Numbered from the stretch's first letter, positions 36,667 to 44,945 are shown. The stretch is 64,000 nucleotides of DNA from Bradyrhizobium sp. RP6 (GCF_003837805.1 NZ_RQIT01000023.1:57969-121968); one strand, 5' to 3'. The notes: generated from the letters alone by a model not told the origin. Made by a program: numbers and translations.

Positions 36667-37131
36667 ATGGCAATTGACCCCCGCAAGTTCAAGGCTGACG
36701 CCAGCCGTCTAGCCGTGCAGCAAAAGGCCAAAGATTGGCGCGGCGGCCGTACCGGTGCCACTGACATGATCTCGGCTGCTCTTCCGGCAATCAAGGAGCT
36801 TCGAGAGCAAGGTATCGCGTGGTCCGTAATCGCAGCCGCTTTGGCTGCACAGGGCGCCGTGCAAGGCATTGATCGACAGCCGCTGACTGGACGCCGCTTG
36901 TGCGCCCTTATATCCGCGATCAACAAACGCGAAGAGCGCCGCGAGCGCAAGCGTCGTTCGCGATACGCGCGCCGCGACCTTGTACCGCGTGCCCGCGAAC
37001 GGGCCGTCACGATCACGCCCGAGCTGCAAAACGAGATTTGCCGGCGGACTTCTGCCGGCTTTTCGGAAGTCGACCTTCGCAAGGAGGCCTTCGCCGAGCT
37101 CAAATCGCTGCTCAAGGAGCCCCGCAAGTGA
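36667..37131 (+). CDS. Conjugation accessory protein, TraK/MobC-like position
   Basis: A 154-residue basic protein. The first 80 residues contain an HTH-like segment (IKELREQGIAWSVIAAALAA ... LTGRRLCALISAINKREERR), followed by an arginine-rich stretch and a helical tail ending KSLLKEPRK. It resembles DNA-binding transfer proteins that accompany ParA-like TraL in position and composition, not in any motif I can name. Its stop overlaps the next GTG by 4 nt. It probably acts at oriT or as a regulator. Confidence 0.5.
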   Translation: MAIDPRKFKADASRLAVQQKAKDWRGGRTGATDMISAALPAIKELREQGIAWSVIAAALAAQGAVQGIDRQPLTGRRLCALISAINKREERRERKRRSRYARRDLVPRARERAVTITPELQNEICRRTSAGFSEVDLRKEAFAELKSLLKEPRK

Positions 37132-37850
37132 GCAAGGTGCTGATTTTCGCGCAAGAGAAAGGCGGCTGCGGCAGGTCGACCAACACGCGAGCTGCTGCGG
37201 AAGCCGTTCCGGCTGCGCCAGTCATCGAATTGGAGATAAACCGGCGGCTGACCGAGCTGGGCGATCGTGCTCAGCATTTCCCGATCCGAGCCAGTCGCGA
37301 GGAGATCGAGCGCACGGGTGGCCGTGCTGCGCGCTCGGAATTCGACGCATTCATTGAGGCCATGGTGGTTGCGGAGGTGCCGGCGATTGTCGATTTGGGC
37401 GCCAATACCTCGACGGCACTCTTGAGCACGATCAGCGAGGTGGCCAATGACTTGCGGCAAGTTGGCGTTGAGTTCGGAATTGTGATTATCGCCACGGCAG
37501 AGCCCGGCGCGCTTGCGTCCGTGCCGCTGCTTGACGAAATCGTCTCGCCCTGGGCGTCCGCGCGTTTCCTCGTTGAGAATCAGCTTCACGGTCCCATCAA
37601 TCCGATCCATCTGGACCGCATCGCAAACGGCGCTGTCCTGACCAGCTTGCCGCATCACCTGATGGATACGGAGGCCGAAGCAATCTTCCAGGCGGGCGGC
37701 TTTGCTTGCATCTGCGACCTCGACAGCAAGGCGCTCGCCAAGAAGTACGGATTGATGCGGGGTCTGCGCATTCAGCGGGATCTGGCGCGCTTCCGGCTTG
37801 CCGCAATGCGAGCGGTGGAGCCGGCCGCGCGGTGGCTGGTAGCACCGTGA
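37128..37850 (+). CDS. ParA/MinD-like ATPase, TraL-type
   Basis: A 240-residue P-loop protein. The deviant Walker A reads KGGCGRST (residues about 12-19), with arginine where most relatives have the catalytic lysine; the first signature lysine is kept. A DLGANTS segment near residue 87 is the Walker-A'/B-like strand seen in TraL-type proteins. TraL-like ATPases accompany relaxases and coupling proteins in IncP-type transfer regions. The GTG start overlaps the preceding stop (GTGA), with AAGGAG 10 nt upstream. The arginine substitution suggests altered or lost ATP hydrolysis. Confidence 0.7.
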   Translation: MSKVLIFAQEKGGCGRSTNTRAAAEAVPAAPVIELEINRRLTELGDRAQHFPIRASREEIERTGGRAARSEFDAFIEAMVVAEVPAIVDLGANTSTALLSTISEVANDLRQVGVEFGIVIIATAEPGALASVPLLDEIVSPWASARFLVENQLHGPINPIHLDRIANGAVLTSLPHHLMDTEAEAIFQAGGFACICDLDSKALAKKYGLMRGLRIQRDLARFRLAAMRAVEPAARWLVAP

Positions 37851-38821
37851 CAACCGCTTTCACCGCACTTATGTCGGCGTTGTGCTGGCTCTTGGGAATA
37901 CTTTGGGCCGCTATCCAGAAAGTCCTCGGCCTCGGTCAGGGCAATGCGGGCCACCAGGCTCGCCTATGGCGGCTTAGCCACACGATAAAGAGCGTGTCCT
38001 CCGCACTCTGGTCAGCGTTGTACAGGTTCTCGCTGAGACTTTGGACCATGGCGCTGCTCTACCTTGTCCCGAGCGGAGTGCAGACGCAACAGCGTTTAAA
38101 GGTTTCGCGCGTGCGGCGTGCCAGCGCAAACATAAAAAAGCGGCATGCTTCCAACGGCAACGATGACACTACTACAAGCGGTACTGCGAAGAGGCAGCCG
38201 AGCGGCTCAAACCACCGACCGACCGGAGTTGCCAGCAGGTCACAATCTGCCGCCACAACGGTCAATGTCCTACCTCCTGAAAAGCAAATCGCAGCAGCAG
38301 CTGCAGCTGCCAGCGCAGCGCAACTGGCGGTGGACCGAGCAAGTGATCAACGTCTTGCTGGCCTCATGCAAGAACCGGCGCGAAAGCGTTTGTATCACCT
38401 GAATGATCCATCGCTCACGACCGATGGCCAAGCCCGGCTCCGCGATTCGATCGGCAAAGAGCTGCCGCGAGGCGCCGCCTCGAACGCCGAGCGGAGCAAG
38501 GACAGCGGCTGGTCCCTTCTGCGCCATTGGCATGCTATCGTGGCGATACTGCTACTTCTGGCGCTGTTGGCAGGGCTCACCTTTGCCGCGTGGCGCAATA
38601 CCGGTGTGGATACGCTCGTTGCTGACCAGACCTGGGCGGTGACCTGGCGCCTGCCCGGCGGTCAGACGCTCGCTGGTGCTTGGCGCGCCGGCTATCCGGT
38701 CGTCGTGATGCAGCCGAGCAAGGGCACGGTCATCATCCGCCGCTGGGTCAATTCGCGCGGCTACGCGGAAACAGTCGTGCCGGCCGATTGGCTCGCATTG
38801 AACAGCCGGCCGTTGAAGTAG
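37847..38821 (+). CDS. Membrane protein of the transfer operon
   Basis: A 324-residue protein. One or two hydrophobic segments lie near the N-terminus (FTALMSALCWLLGILWAAI; LWTMALLYLV), then a long hydrophilic, lysine- and alanine-rich central region (about 90-220), a strong membrane helix (AIVAILLLLALLAGLTFAAW, about 248-268) and a C-terminal domain of about 60 residues. The GTG start overlaps the preceding stop (GTGA). I do not recognise the family; it may anchor the coupling protein or relaxosome at the membrane. Confidence 0.55.
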   Translation: MTTAFTALMSALCWLLGILWAAIQKVLGLGQGNAGHQARLWRLSHTIKSVSSALWSALYRFSLRLWTMALLYLVPSGVQTQQRLKVSRVRRASANIKKRHASNGNDDTTTSGTAKRQPSGSNHRPTGVASRSQSAATTVNVLPPEKQIAAAAAAASAAQLAVDRASDQRLAGLMQEPARKRLYHLNDPSLTTDGQARLRDSIGKELPRGAASNAERSKDSGWSLLRHWHAIVAILLLLALLAGLTFAAWRNTGVDTLVADQTWAVTWRLPGGQTLAGAWRAGYPVVVMQPSKGTVIIRRWVNSRGYAETVVPADWLALNSRPLK

Positions 38822-38845
38822 CTTATGTCTCGCGGAGGGACCAGC

Positions 38846-39277
38846 ATGCTTAATAAACAACTCGCTTCATGGATCGTCGATTCTGTTATCGGCAGGCTCT
38901 TAATCAACGGTCCGCCACCTCAAATTGAGGGAAAATACGGCCGCGTGACGCTGCGGTGGTGGGCGCACCAGGTATCGTATGATGCCGTGCTCGCATCCGC
39001 GATTTGCAGGCTCGATGAGCTCGAATATAGCGAGCGCTTCGCGTTCTTCTGCCACCAGTTCCTGGAGGCTCCGCATTCGCCCGCGATGGAGCAGGATGGT
39101 GGCTTTCAGTTCGCGCACCGCGCCACGCGCCGATACATGATCGCCGAACCCGCAATCTTCGCTGCCGATATCGATGACGTGTGGCAGCGCCTTCGCGAGC
39201 GCTTCGTCGGCGCGTTGCGTCGCAGCGGTTATCCGTATGCGCCCGTCACCGAGGTGCCAATCCCGAGCGAAGGCTAA
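38846..39277 (+). CDS. Hypothetical protein preceding the coupling protein
   Basis: A 143-residue soluble protein (LNKQLASWIVDSVIGRLLIN ... EVPIPSEG). I chose the ATG at 38846 because GGAGGG lies 8 nt before it; an in-frame ATG at 38825 has no ribosome-binding site. The gene ends 2 nt before the coupling-protein ATG (TAATAATG), so the two are tightly linked. Conserved-looking aromatic patches (YSERFAFFCHQFL) suggest a folded domain. Function unknown. Confidence 0.55.
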   Translation: MLNKQLASWIVDSVIGRLLINGPPPQIEGKYGRVTLRWWAHQVSYDAVLASAICRLDELEYSERFAFFCHQFLEAPHSPAMEQDGGFQFAHRATRRYMIAEPAIFAADIDDVWQRLRERFVGALRRSGYPYAPVTEVPIPSEG

Positions 39278-39279
39278 TA

Positions 39280-40914
39280 ATGCGCACACCAGCATCGCTC
39301 GCGATCGCCGCAATCCTGGTCCTCGCAGCGGCTCTGGTCGGCTATCCCATAGCCGCGAGTGTCACTCATGGGGTCAATGTTGACGTCTGGCCCGCCCCCG
39401 TGATTAGGCCTCACACCTGGTTCGAAGCGATCCTCGAATCCTACGGCTGGGACAACATCAAAGCATATCTAGACATGATCAGCGGCACCAGCGTAGCCTT
39501 TGCAGGTGGCGGGTCTTGGCAAGCCGTCGCAATCTTCGTCCCGCCGACACTCGTGTTACTCCTTTTGCCCGCAAGTCCTCCGGTGACTCGCGACCCGCGC
39601 GGCACCTTTGGCGACGCGCGCTGGGCATTTCCGCGAGAGAAATCCGAAATGCGGGAAGGGATAGAGCTCGGCATCGATCCGGATAGCGGCAAGCCGGTCC
39701 GCGTCAGGTTCGAAGGAAATTTCTTGACGATAGCGCCACCAAGAGCGGGGAAGACCTCCGGATTGGCGATCCCCAATCTGCTGGCACCGACCAGAAATGC
39801 TTGGACCGGGCCAGCCGTCGTCATTGATCCGAAAGGACAGGTTTTCAAGACTGTTGCTGAACGACGGCGTGCACTCGGACGCCGTGTCGTCTGCCTTGAT
39901 CCGATGAATCTTGTCGGTGGCATCGATACCTGGTGTCCGATGCAAACGGTACATCCTAACGACGTTCTGCATGCGCAGCGGATTGCACGGGCTATATTAC
40001 CTGCCACTACGAGCGCGGAAAGCGTGTATTTTCAGAACCGCGCCACTGATCTCATCGTGACAGCGCAACGGATCGCAATTGCCGCAGGAAATCCCACTCC
40101 GCGTCGCGTTGCAGAACTGATCGGAGATCCGGAAGCGCTCGCCAAACGTATCGATTCACTAAGCAGCGACACGATCACGGACCGAGTCCGATCGCTGCTT
40201 GCTATGGAGGCGCGAACGCGCGACCCGGTCATCTCGACTGCGATGCAAGCGTTTCAGTGGTGCGACGATCCGCGGATGCAGCAACTCACCAACGGGAGCA
40301 CGGTCGATTTCGAAGATCTCTGCCGCGACCAGCTAGACCTATTCCTCACCTTGCCAACGGAATCACTTGAGACGCTCGCGCCTTTTGTGCGATGGTTTCT
40401 GACAGACCTTTTTGCGACCATCCGCCGAACGCCGCCGATCGAACGTGCCATAATATTCGTTGACGAAGCTCGCGCGCTCGGCCGGTATTCCGAGCTCGTT
40501 GTCGCGTCAGGCGAACTACCCGGTCATCAGGCGAGCCTCTGGACCTTTTGGCAGGACAGGTCGCAAATTCAAGCGATCTACGGCGAGCAAGATGCCGCGA
40601 CTTTGCTGCGCACGGCTGAATTCGTGACAATCTCCGACCCAGCAGCGGTTGATCCGGACGAGTGCGATTTCTGGTCGAGAGCGCTTGGTGACTTTTCGCT
40701 TTTGCAGGAGACGAAATCGATTGATACGGGCGGCGGTCAAAAAAGGACCAGCACGACGACCGTGCCGATGGCCGCGCGCTTGATGAGTTCTGAAGAATTG
40801 GCCAGGCTGCCAGCCAGCGAGCTCATCGTGTTTCCGAAGAGCCCCCGTTACGCGAAACGTCCTCTGCGGCTCCTAAAGACGCGCCATGACGACCCCCGTT
40901 TGAGTGTGAAGTAG
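39280..40914 (+). CDS. VirD4/TraG-type coupling protein (T4CP)
   Basis: A 544-residue inner-membrane ATPase. Two N-terminal hydrophobic segments (AIAAILVLAAALVGYPIAA; AVAIFVPPTLVLLLLP) precede a VirD4/TraG core with the GTFGDARWA entry motif, Walker A APPRAGKTSG (about 156-165), VVIDPKGQVFKTVAERR, Walker B IIFVDEARALG (about 387-397) and a QDRSQIQAIYG arginine-finger region. It would link the relaxase-DNA complex to a type IV secretion channel. No virB/trb genes are in the element, so the channel must come from elsewhere. Confidence 0.9.
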   Translation: MRTPASLAIAAILVLAAALVGYPIAASVTHGVNVDVWPAPVIRPHTWFEAILESYGWDNIKAYLDMISGTSVAFAGGGSWQAVAIFVPPTLVLLLLPASPPVTRDPRGTFGDARWAFPREKSEMREGIELGIDPDSGKPVRVRFEGNFLTIAPPRAGKTSGLAIPNLLAPTRNAWTGPAVVIDPKGQVFKTVAERRRALGRRVVCLDPMNLVGGIDTWCPMQTVHPNDVLHAQRIARAILPATTSAESVYFQNRATDLIVTAQRIAIAAGNPTPRRVAELIGDPEALAKRIDSLSSDTITDRVRSLLAMEARTRDPVISTAMQAFQWCDDPRMQQLTNGSTVDFEDLCRDQLDLFLTLPTESLETLAPFVRWFLTDLFATIRRTPPIERAIIFVDEARALGRYSELVVASGELPGHQASLWTFWQDRSQIQAIYGEQDAATLLRTAEFVTISDPAAVDPDECDFWSRALGDFSLLQETKSIDTGGGQKRTSTTTVPMAARLMSSEELARLPASELIVFPKSPRYAKRPLRLLKTRHDDPRLSVK

Positions 40915-41158
40915 TCATGGCGCGCTTGCTTACCTAGCCGACGGCGACGCACCGAGCCAAGTAGATGCCGACGGTTGCGCGACAGATGCCGTTGCGCGGC
41001 TCATCGTTTCAGATTGCACTTTCCATCTCGCGCTTTGTCTTTCGTTCGAGAAGGCATCCTTGATCGCTCTGGCTCGGGCGAATGCGTTCTTTCTAATCTG
41101 CGGGTTTGTTGCCCCCGAGGGCCGCCGCCGAGCTCTCAGGGACGGGAAATCAGGGCGC
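40915..41158. other. Gap between the convergent coupling-protein and small hypothetical genes
   Basis: I see no gene, repeat or clear terminator in these 244 bp. Confidence 0.4.
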
Positions 41159-41404
41159 TTACGCGCCCTTCGCCTCTCCGCCGTGTCTGTCTTCGGCGGC
41201 TTCCCGCAGCACGATGCGGCTACCGTTCAGCGGCACAAGATCGAGCTGAAGTGTGAGGCCCTTGCCGTCCTCGTGATCCCAGCCCGCGCCAATCCGTGTC
41301 CAAAAGCTCTGCTCGCCGCGCTCGGCTACGTGATAGGCGATCAGAGCCGGGCCTTGATTTTCGAGTGCCTTTCCCTTGCGGTAGTTGCGGTTACGTGTCG
41401 TCAT
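41159..41404 (-). CDS. Conserved small hypothetical protein of rhizobial mobile elements
   Basis: An 81-residue protein with the segments GPALIAYHVAERGEQSFWTRIGA and KGLTLQLDLVPLNGSRIVLRE. I recall this family (AYHV...FWTRIGAAW...DGKGLTLQLD) as a frequent hypothetical gene near antirestriction and transfer genes in rhizobial plasmids and islands. GGAGAAAG precedes the ATG. It is probably cytoplasmic. Function unknown. Confidence 0.65.
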   Translation of the reverse strand: MTTRNRNYRKGKALENQGPALIAYHVAERGEQSFWTRIGAGWDHEDGKGLTLQLDLVPLNGSRIVLREAAEDRHGGEAKGA

Positions 41405-42254
41405 AGTCTTTCTCCTTTTCGGTTAGGGTTTTTCGATATGCCCACCATTCATCCGGGCGGAAAAGCCGGCGATGCACCGAAGGGGAACGGGCAACACGGG
41501 AGCTAAGCGAATGGAGCGGGCCGCCTGTTGCATCGACGGCGCGCACGGTCAGGTTGGCGTCAGAGTCGAAAGAACCGCCGACAAAGAAAAAGGCGTTGTG
41601 ATGATACGAAATTCTTTGCAACATCTGCTGCGAGGAAAGGATTTTGTCGAAAACAAGCCTACCCGCGATGAATGCTCCTCGCGTCGGCGAAGCGCGTATG
41701 AAGGGCTGCTATATCCAGGTCGGCGTTTTACCTGAATCGATCAAGAGGATGGCAAAGCGTTGCTCCGCATCCGGTGACACTCTCTGTTCGCGGAACGGCA
41801 GACGCATCGTGCCGCGAGTGCCTTTTCCAAGATGAGGAAAGGACAAACGGAAGCGAGCGTAAGCGCTCTTGCTCTTTGACTTGAAGCCGCCGATTTGCGA
41901 AGCGGCGAGCAGCCTCGGGCAGCGATTTTTCGTGCATCCTTCCGTGCGCCTGGACGCCCTTGCAGCCGGCGTCGCCATCCGGCGTGCGGCAAACAACCCT
42001 CATCCAGGAGCGGCCGTTGAACGCAAGTCCGTCCTCCGCCACCGGACGACCGATGCACTGCCGACCCGGCACACTTTCCCCTTTCGGGCAGGTCAAGCCA
42101 TCGGCCACCCGTTCTTTCAGTCCACGAATCTGGCAGACAGTCCGCTGGTGGACGCAAGCGTGAAGCTCCTCCTCTGTCGTTGCGGCCCGTCCTGACCACT
42201 CCTTCGGCGCATGAAAGCCCCGATTGGCCGGGCTTGAAGCGCAAGGAGGAAAAC
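41405..42254. other. About 850 bp without a confident gene
   Basis: Long overlapping frames exist on both strands (minus strand 41728-42273 and 41741-42568, plus strand 41869-42195). None has a recognisable domain or good start, and they contradict each other. A decayed gene is possible. Confidence 0.35.
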
Positions 42255-42323
42255 ATGCAGATCCGCATCGCATTCATCGCGCGGCAGCCGATGACGGCCC
42301 CGGCGTCAGCGTCTTCTGACTGA
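42255..42323 (+). CDS. Possible micro-protein or leader peptide (22 aa)
   Basis: An ideal AAGGAGGAAAAC ribosome-binding site directly precedes ATG at 42255; the frame (QIRIAFIARQPMTAPASASS) ends at TGA 42321-42323. The strong initiation signal in front of so short a frame is unusual and may mark a leader peptide or a small membrane-proximal peptide. No gene follows on the same strand before the hairpin at 42409. Confidence 0.3.
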   Translation: MQIRIAFIARQPMTAPASASSD

Positions 42324-42408
42324 TGGTGTTTATTCTGGACGACGGCGACCGCCGCGGGAAAGAGCGGCGCAAGCGCAGGCATGCGCAGCCACAGCCATAG
42401 GGCTGCAC

Positions 42409-42436
42409 GCCGCGCCCGCCACCCGGCGGGCGCGGC
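42409..42436. terminator. Strong hairpin between convergent transcripts
   Basis: GCCGCGCCCGCC (42409-42420) pairs perfectly with GGCGGGCGCGGC (42425-42436) over 12 bp with a 4-nt loop. It lies 14 bp beyond the ardC stop codon. Only a weak T-rich stretch follows on the plus strand (AATTTC) and none on the minus strand, so it may be a 3' stabiliser as much as a terminator. Confidence 0.5.
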
Positions 42437-42450
42437 AATTTCGCAAGCTC

Positions 42451-43347
42451 CTACGCTGCCTCCGCTTTGTTGGATGGCTGCAAGCTGTTCAGATAGTCGG
42501 CAGCGCGCTGCGCATGCGATGCGGCGGTAAAGATCGCCCGCTTGTCGTTCTTCAGCACCTTGAGCCAAGAGGCGATATAGGACGCATGGTCTTCGCGCGT
42601 CTCGGGCGTCAGGTCGAGGTCAGAGGCAAGAAAAGCCGCGCCAAGCTCGGCGACAAGCTCTTCCATCGCATAGCCTTCATCGCCCCAACGCTTGCGGCCA
42701 AAGTCGCGCTCTAACCGTTTGCCGTGCTTCGTCCAGTGCGTGACTTCGTGCGCGAGTGTCGCGTAGTAGGACTCGGCATCGCGGAACGATTCAAACGGCG
42801 GCATCTGCACGTGGTCGTCGGTTGCGCTGTAGTGCGCCATGTTTCCGCCGTGCCTGATGTCGGCGCGGGTCGCGGCAAAGAACGCATCCGCCCGCTCGAT
42901 GCGCTGCACGGGATCAAGCCGGGCCTCGGCCACCGCATAGAAATGCGCCGGCAATCCTTCGACCTGCTCGACATTGAAAACCGTATAGCCTTTGAGGAAC
43001 GGAATCTCGCGCTCGGCGTCTTCGCCTGTCGCTTCATCGCGCTCCGTCCTGCGGATGCGGTCGGCATAGACGACAAGGCTGCCGTGCTCGCGCTTGCGCA
43101 CATGCGCGCCGAGCTCTGCGGCCTGCTTGAAGGTCATCCAGATCGGTGCGGCATAGCCCTTGGCAACAGCCTCGCCCCACAACATCAGGACGTTGATTCC
43201 GTGATAGGGCTGGCCGTTAAACCGCAGGGGCCGCGTGATCCGTCCTGCGGCATGCTCTGCATTCCATGGCTTGAGCCAAGGCCGGACGCCCTGCTCAAGT
43301 TCAGTCACTATGCGGCTGGTGATACGCTCATAAACATCTGCTTTCAC
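42451..43347 (-). CDS. ardC: ArdC-like antirestriction protein (ssDNA-binding plus zincin domain)
   Basis: A 298-residue protein. The N-terminal ArdC domain binds single-stranded DNA (VYERITSRIVTELEQGVRPW, RPLRFNGQPYHGINVLML, PIWMTFKQAAELG). The C-terminal zincin-like metallopeptidase domain has HEVTH (LAHEVTHWTKH, about residue 210) and a downstream glutamate in EELVAELGAAFL. ArdC proteins protect transferred DNA from host restriction on entry. The GTG start at 43347 follows AGGAGA at 8 nt spacing; an in-frame extension to 43581 lacks a start signal and runs through hairpins. It belongs to the mobility functions of the element. Confidence 0.85.
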   Translation of the reverse strand: MKADVYERITSRIVTELEQGVRPWLKPWNAEHAAGRITRPLRFNGQPYHGINVLMLWGEAVAKGYAAPIWMTFKQAAELGAHVRKREHGSLVVYADRIRRTERDEATGEDAEREIPFLKGYTVFNVEQVEGLPAHFYAVAEARLDPVQRIERADAFFAATRADIRHGGNMAHYSATDDHVQMPPFESFRDAESYYATLAHEVTHWTKHGKRLERDFGRKRWGDEGYAMEELVAELGAAFLASDLDLTPETREDHASYIASWLKVLKNDKRAIFTAASHAQRAADYLNSLQPSNKAEAA

Positions 43348-43764
43348 TGGTCTTTCTCCTAGTCTTAAAAGTGGTGCGCATGCAACCGGACTAGGCCCGC
43401 GCCAATGAGCGGGGGGATTGCCGTCAAGGCCGGAAAACGGCGGGTTGGTGCGGGCTGGAGCGCAGCGACGACACGGTCGCCGTTTTCCGCCCGCAGCAAC
43501 GCGAAGGGCTTGGCCTTGAGGGCTTGGGGGTCGCAGACCCCCGACTTCTTGAAAGACAGGGGCCGCAGGCCCCAAAAACAAATGAAAAGGAAGTCAGCCG
43601 GCTTGTCCTCCATAGCCCGAAGGGCGACGGAGGGCGGCTGTCCTGCTCACCTTGCGCGAGGGATCGTCACCGGATGGTGGAGACCGCGAAGGCGGCTCCG
43701 GGAGCGCAGCGAGTAGAGTCCGGTGCGCGAAGCGGCACGTGCTCTAATCCAATCAGCATGATTC
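43348..43764. other. Control region upstream of ardC
   Basis: There is no gene in these 417 bp between the divergent ardC and XRE genes. They contain two tandem hairpins (listed separately) and GC-rich sequence similar to that found around rhizobial plasmid genes, as I remember it. Confidence 0.4.
43526..43573. promoter_or_regulatory. Tandem GCA-loop hairpins upstream of ardC
   Basis: GGGGGTC-GCA-GACCCCC (43526-43542, 7-bp arms) and GGGGCC-GCA-GGCCCC (43559-43573, 6-bp arms) are two perfect hairpins with the same GCA loop, 16 bp apart, 180-230 bp before the ardC start. Perfect stems with identical tiny loops are unlikely by chance. They could be terminators, protein sites, or single-strand promoter structures of the Frpo type. 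Confidence 0.5.
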
Positions 43765-43794
43765 TTGACGGACGAGTCGTTCGCTGGGTATGCT
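43765..43794 (+). promoter_or_regulatory. Promoter of the XRE-ImmA-Ubl operon
   Basis: TTGACG (43765-43770), an 18-bp spacer and TATGCT (43789-43794) make a good sigma-70-type promoter. The expected transcription start, about 7 nt after the -10 box, falls on the GTG start codon at 43801. Confidence 0.6.
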
Positions 43795-43800
43795 TACACG

Positions 43801-44154
43801 GTGAAAACGCTTGGCCAAAAAATCCGCGAACGCCGCGAAGAGCTCGACCTCTCGCTCCGCGAGTTCGCAAAGAAGCTCGATTGCTCGCCCCCCTTCATCT
43901 CCGACGTGGAGCACGGACGGCGCTTTCCTTCCGAACCGATGCTGGAGGAGATGGCGCGCCTGCTGAAGCTCGATGTTGCCGAGCTCAAGCGGCATGATCA
44001 GCGCGCGCCGCTCGATGAAATCAAGCGCATGACGGAGCAGGACCCCGGCTACGCCTTCGCCTTCCGCACGCTCGTCGATAAGAAGCTGACGCCGGAGCAG
44101 CTTCTTCAGCTGGTGAACCAGAGCAAGCCTCTACCCAAAGGGGGCAAGAAATGA
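43801..44154 (+). CDS. XRE-family HTH repressor
   Basis: A 117-residue regulator. The HTH_3 domain occupies about residues 5-60 (LGQKIRERREELDLSLREFA, CSPPFISDVEHGRRFPSEPM). A short C-terminal part follows (RTLVDKKLTPEQLLQLV). GTG at 43801 is chosen because the upstream in-frame TTG at 43765 lies in the -35 box. No ribosome-binding site is visible, so a leaderless mRNA is likely. Its stop overlaps the ImmA/IrrE gene by 4 nt (ATGA). The pair matches SOS-independent repressor-protease switches such as ImmR/ImmA, here placed before a ubiquitin-like operon. Confidence 0.8.
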   Translation: MKTLGQKIRERREELDLSLREFAKKLDCSPPFISDVEHGRRFPSEPMLEEMARLLKLDVAELKRHDQRAPLDEIKRMTEQDPGYAFAFRTLVDKKLTPEQLLQLVNQSKPLPKGGKK

Positions 44155-44849
44155 GGACGTACCGGACGAACCGGAGGCCGTTCGCGGCCCGACCTTTCTA
44201 CAAGCCCCCAGAGATCGACCGCATCTGCGGCGACGCTCTGAAGTCCGCGGGATTGATGCCTGACACGCCCGAACCAGTCAGGGTCGAACGGTTCGTCGAA
44301 AAGCACTTCAAGGTCTCACCGCGATACGAGGCGCTTCCCGACAGCGTGCTCGGCTATACGTCCTTCGGGCCGAACGGGGTCACGGGCATTGTGATCACGA
44401 CGGCGCTGGATGAGGAAGGCGGCAGCGTCTCCGAGCGCCGCATCCGGACGACGCTCGCTCACGAGGCCGGGCACGGCCTGCTTCATACGCATCTCTTCGC
44501 TCTCGGCGAGAAGCCGCCGAAATTGTTCGAGGATGGGAACGATCGACCGGAGATTCTCTGCCGGGATGTTCACGGCACACCGCACGAATCGCGCTACGAC
44601 GGGCGCTGGTGGGAATTCCAGGCGAATCGGGCGATCGGCGGCCTCTTGATGCCGCGTGGTCTCGTCATCAAGGCGGCGGCTCCCTTTTGCGAGGAACGCG
44701 GCGGGCTGGGCCTGCCTGCGCTCAAGGAGGATGAGCGGGAGCGCGCCGCCCGCGAACTGGCTGAAATCTTTGATGTAAATCCTGTCGTCGCTCGTATCCG
44801 GCTCGATGATCTTTTCGCCCGTCCGGAGAGCGGCCAGCTTACCCTTTGA
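44151..44849 (+). CDS. ImmA/IrrE-family metallopeptidase
   Basis: A 232-residue zinc peptidase with HEAGH (TTLAHEAGHGLLH, about residue 105) and a downstream glutamate in WWEFQANRAIGGLLMP (about 159). ImmA-type enzymes cleave a partner XRE repressor to induce their element; IrrE/PprI do so after DNA damage. The 4-nt overlap with the XRE gene argues for this relationship. The C-terminus ends with an acidic-basic helix (ERAARELAEIFDVNPVVARI). It may sense phage or stress and release the downstream Ubl genes. Confidence 0.85.
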   Translation: MRTYRTNRRPFAARPFYKPPEIDRICGDALKSAGLMPDTPEPVRVERFVEKHFKVSPRYEALPDSVLGYTSFGPNGVTGIVITTALDEEGGSVSERRIRTTLAHEAGHGLLHTHLFALGEKPPKLFEDGNDRPEILCRDVHGTPHESRYDGRWWEFQANRAIGGLLMPRGLVIKAAAPFCEERGGLGLPALKEDERERAARELAEIFDVNPVVARIRLDDLFARPESGQLTL

Positions 44850-44866
44850 TTTTTTTTGCGACATCT

Positions 44867-44885
44867 GTTAGCTATATAAGCTAAC
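44867..44885. promoter_or_regulatory. Palindromic operator before the Ubl gene
   Basis: GTTAGC-TATATAA-GCTAAC (44867-44885) is a perfect 6-bp inverted repeat around an AT-rich centre. It lies 18 bp after the ImmA stop and 60 bp before the Ubl start, where an internal promoter would be. It is a good candidate XRE-repressor site; the centre may be the -10 region. A second small hairpin, CCGGC/GCCGG, is at 44917-44932. Confidence 0.55.
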
Positions 44886-44945
44886 GTTGGCATACATTGT
44901 GACGGAGACATCTGGACCGGCACTAGAGCCGGGTTAGGAGTGAAC

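Noticed and set aside
41728..42568. Long minus-strand frames between the small hypothetical gene and ardC
   Set aside because: Two frames compete for the same bases, neither has a domain or start signal, and one runs into ardC.
43765..43800. TTG start for the XRE gene at 43765
   Set aside because: The TTG is the -35 box of a well-formed promoter whose start site falls at 43801.
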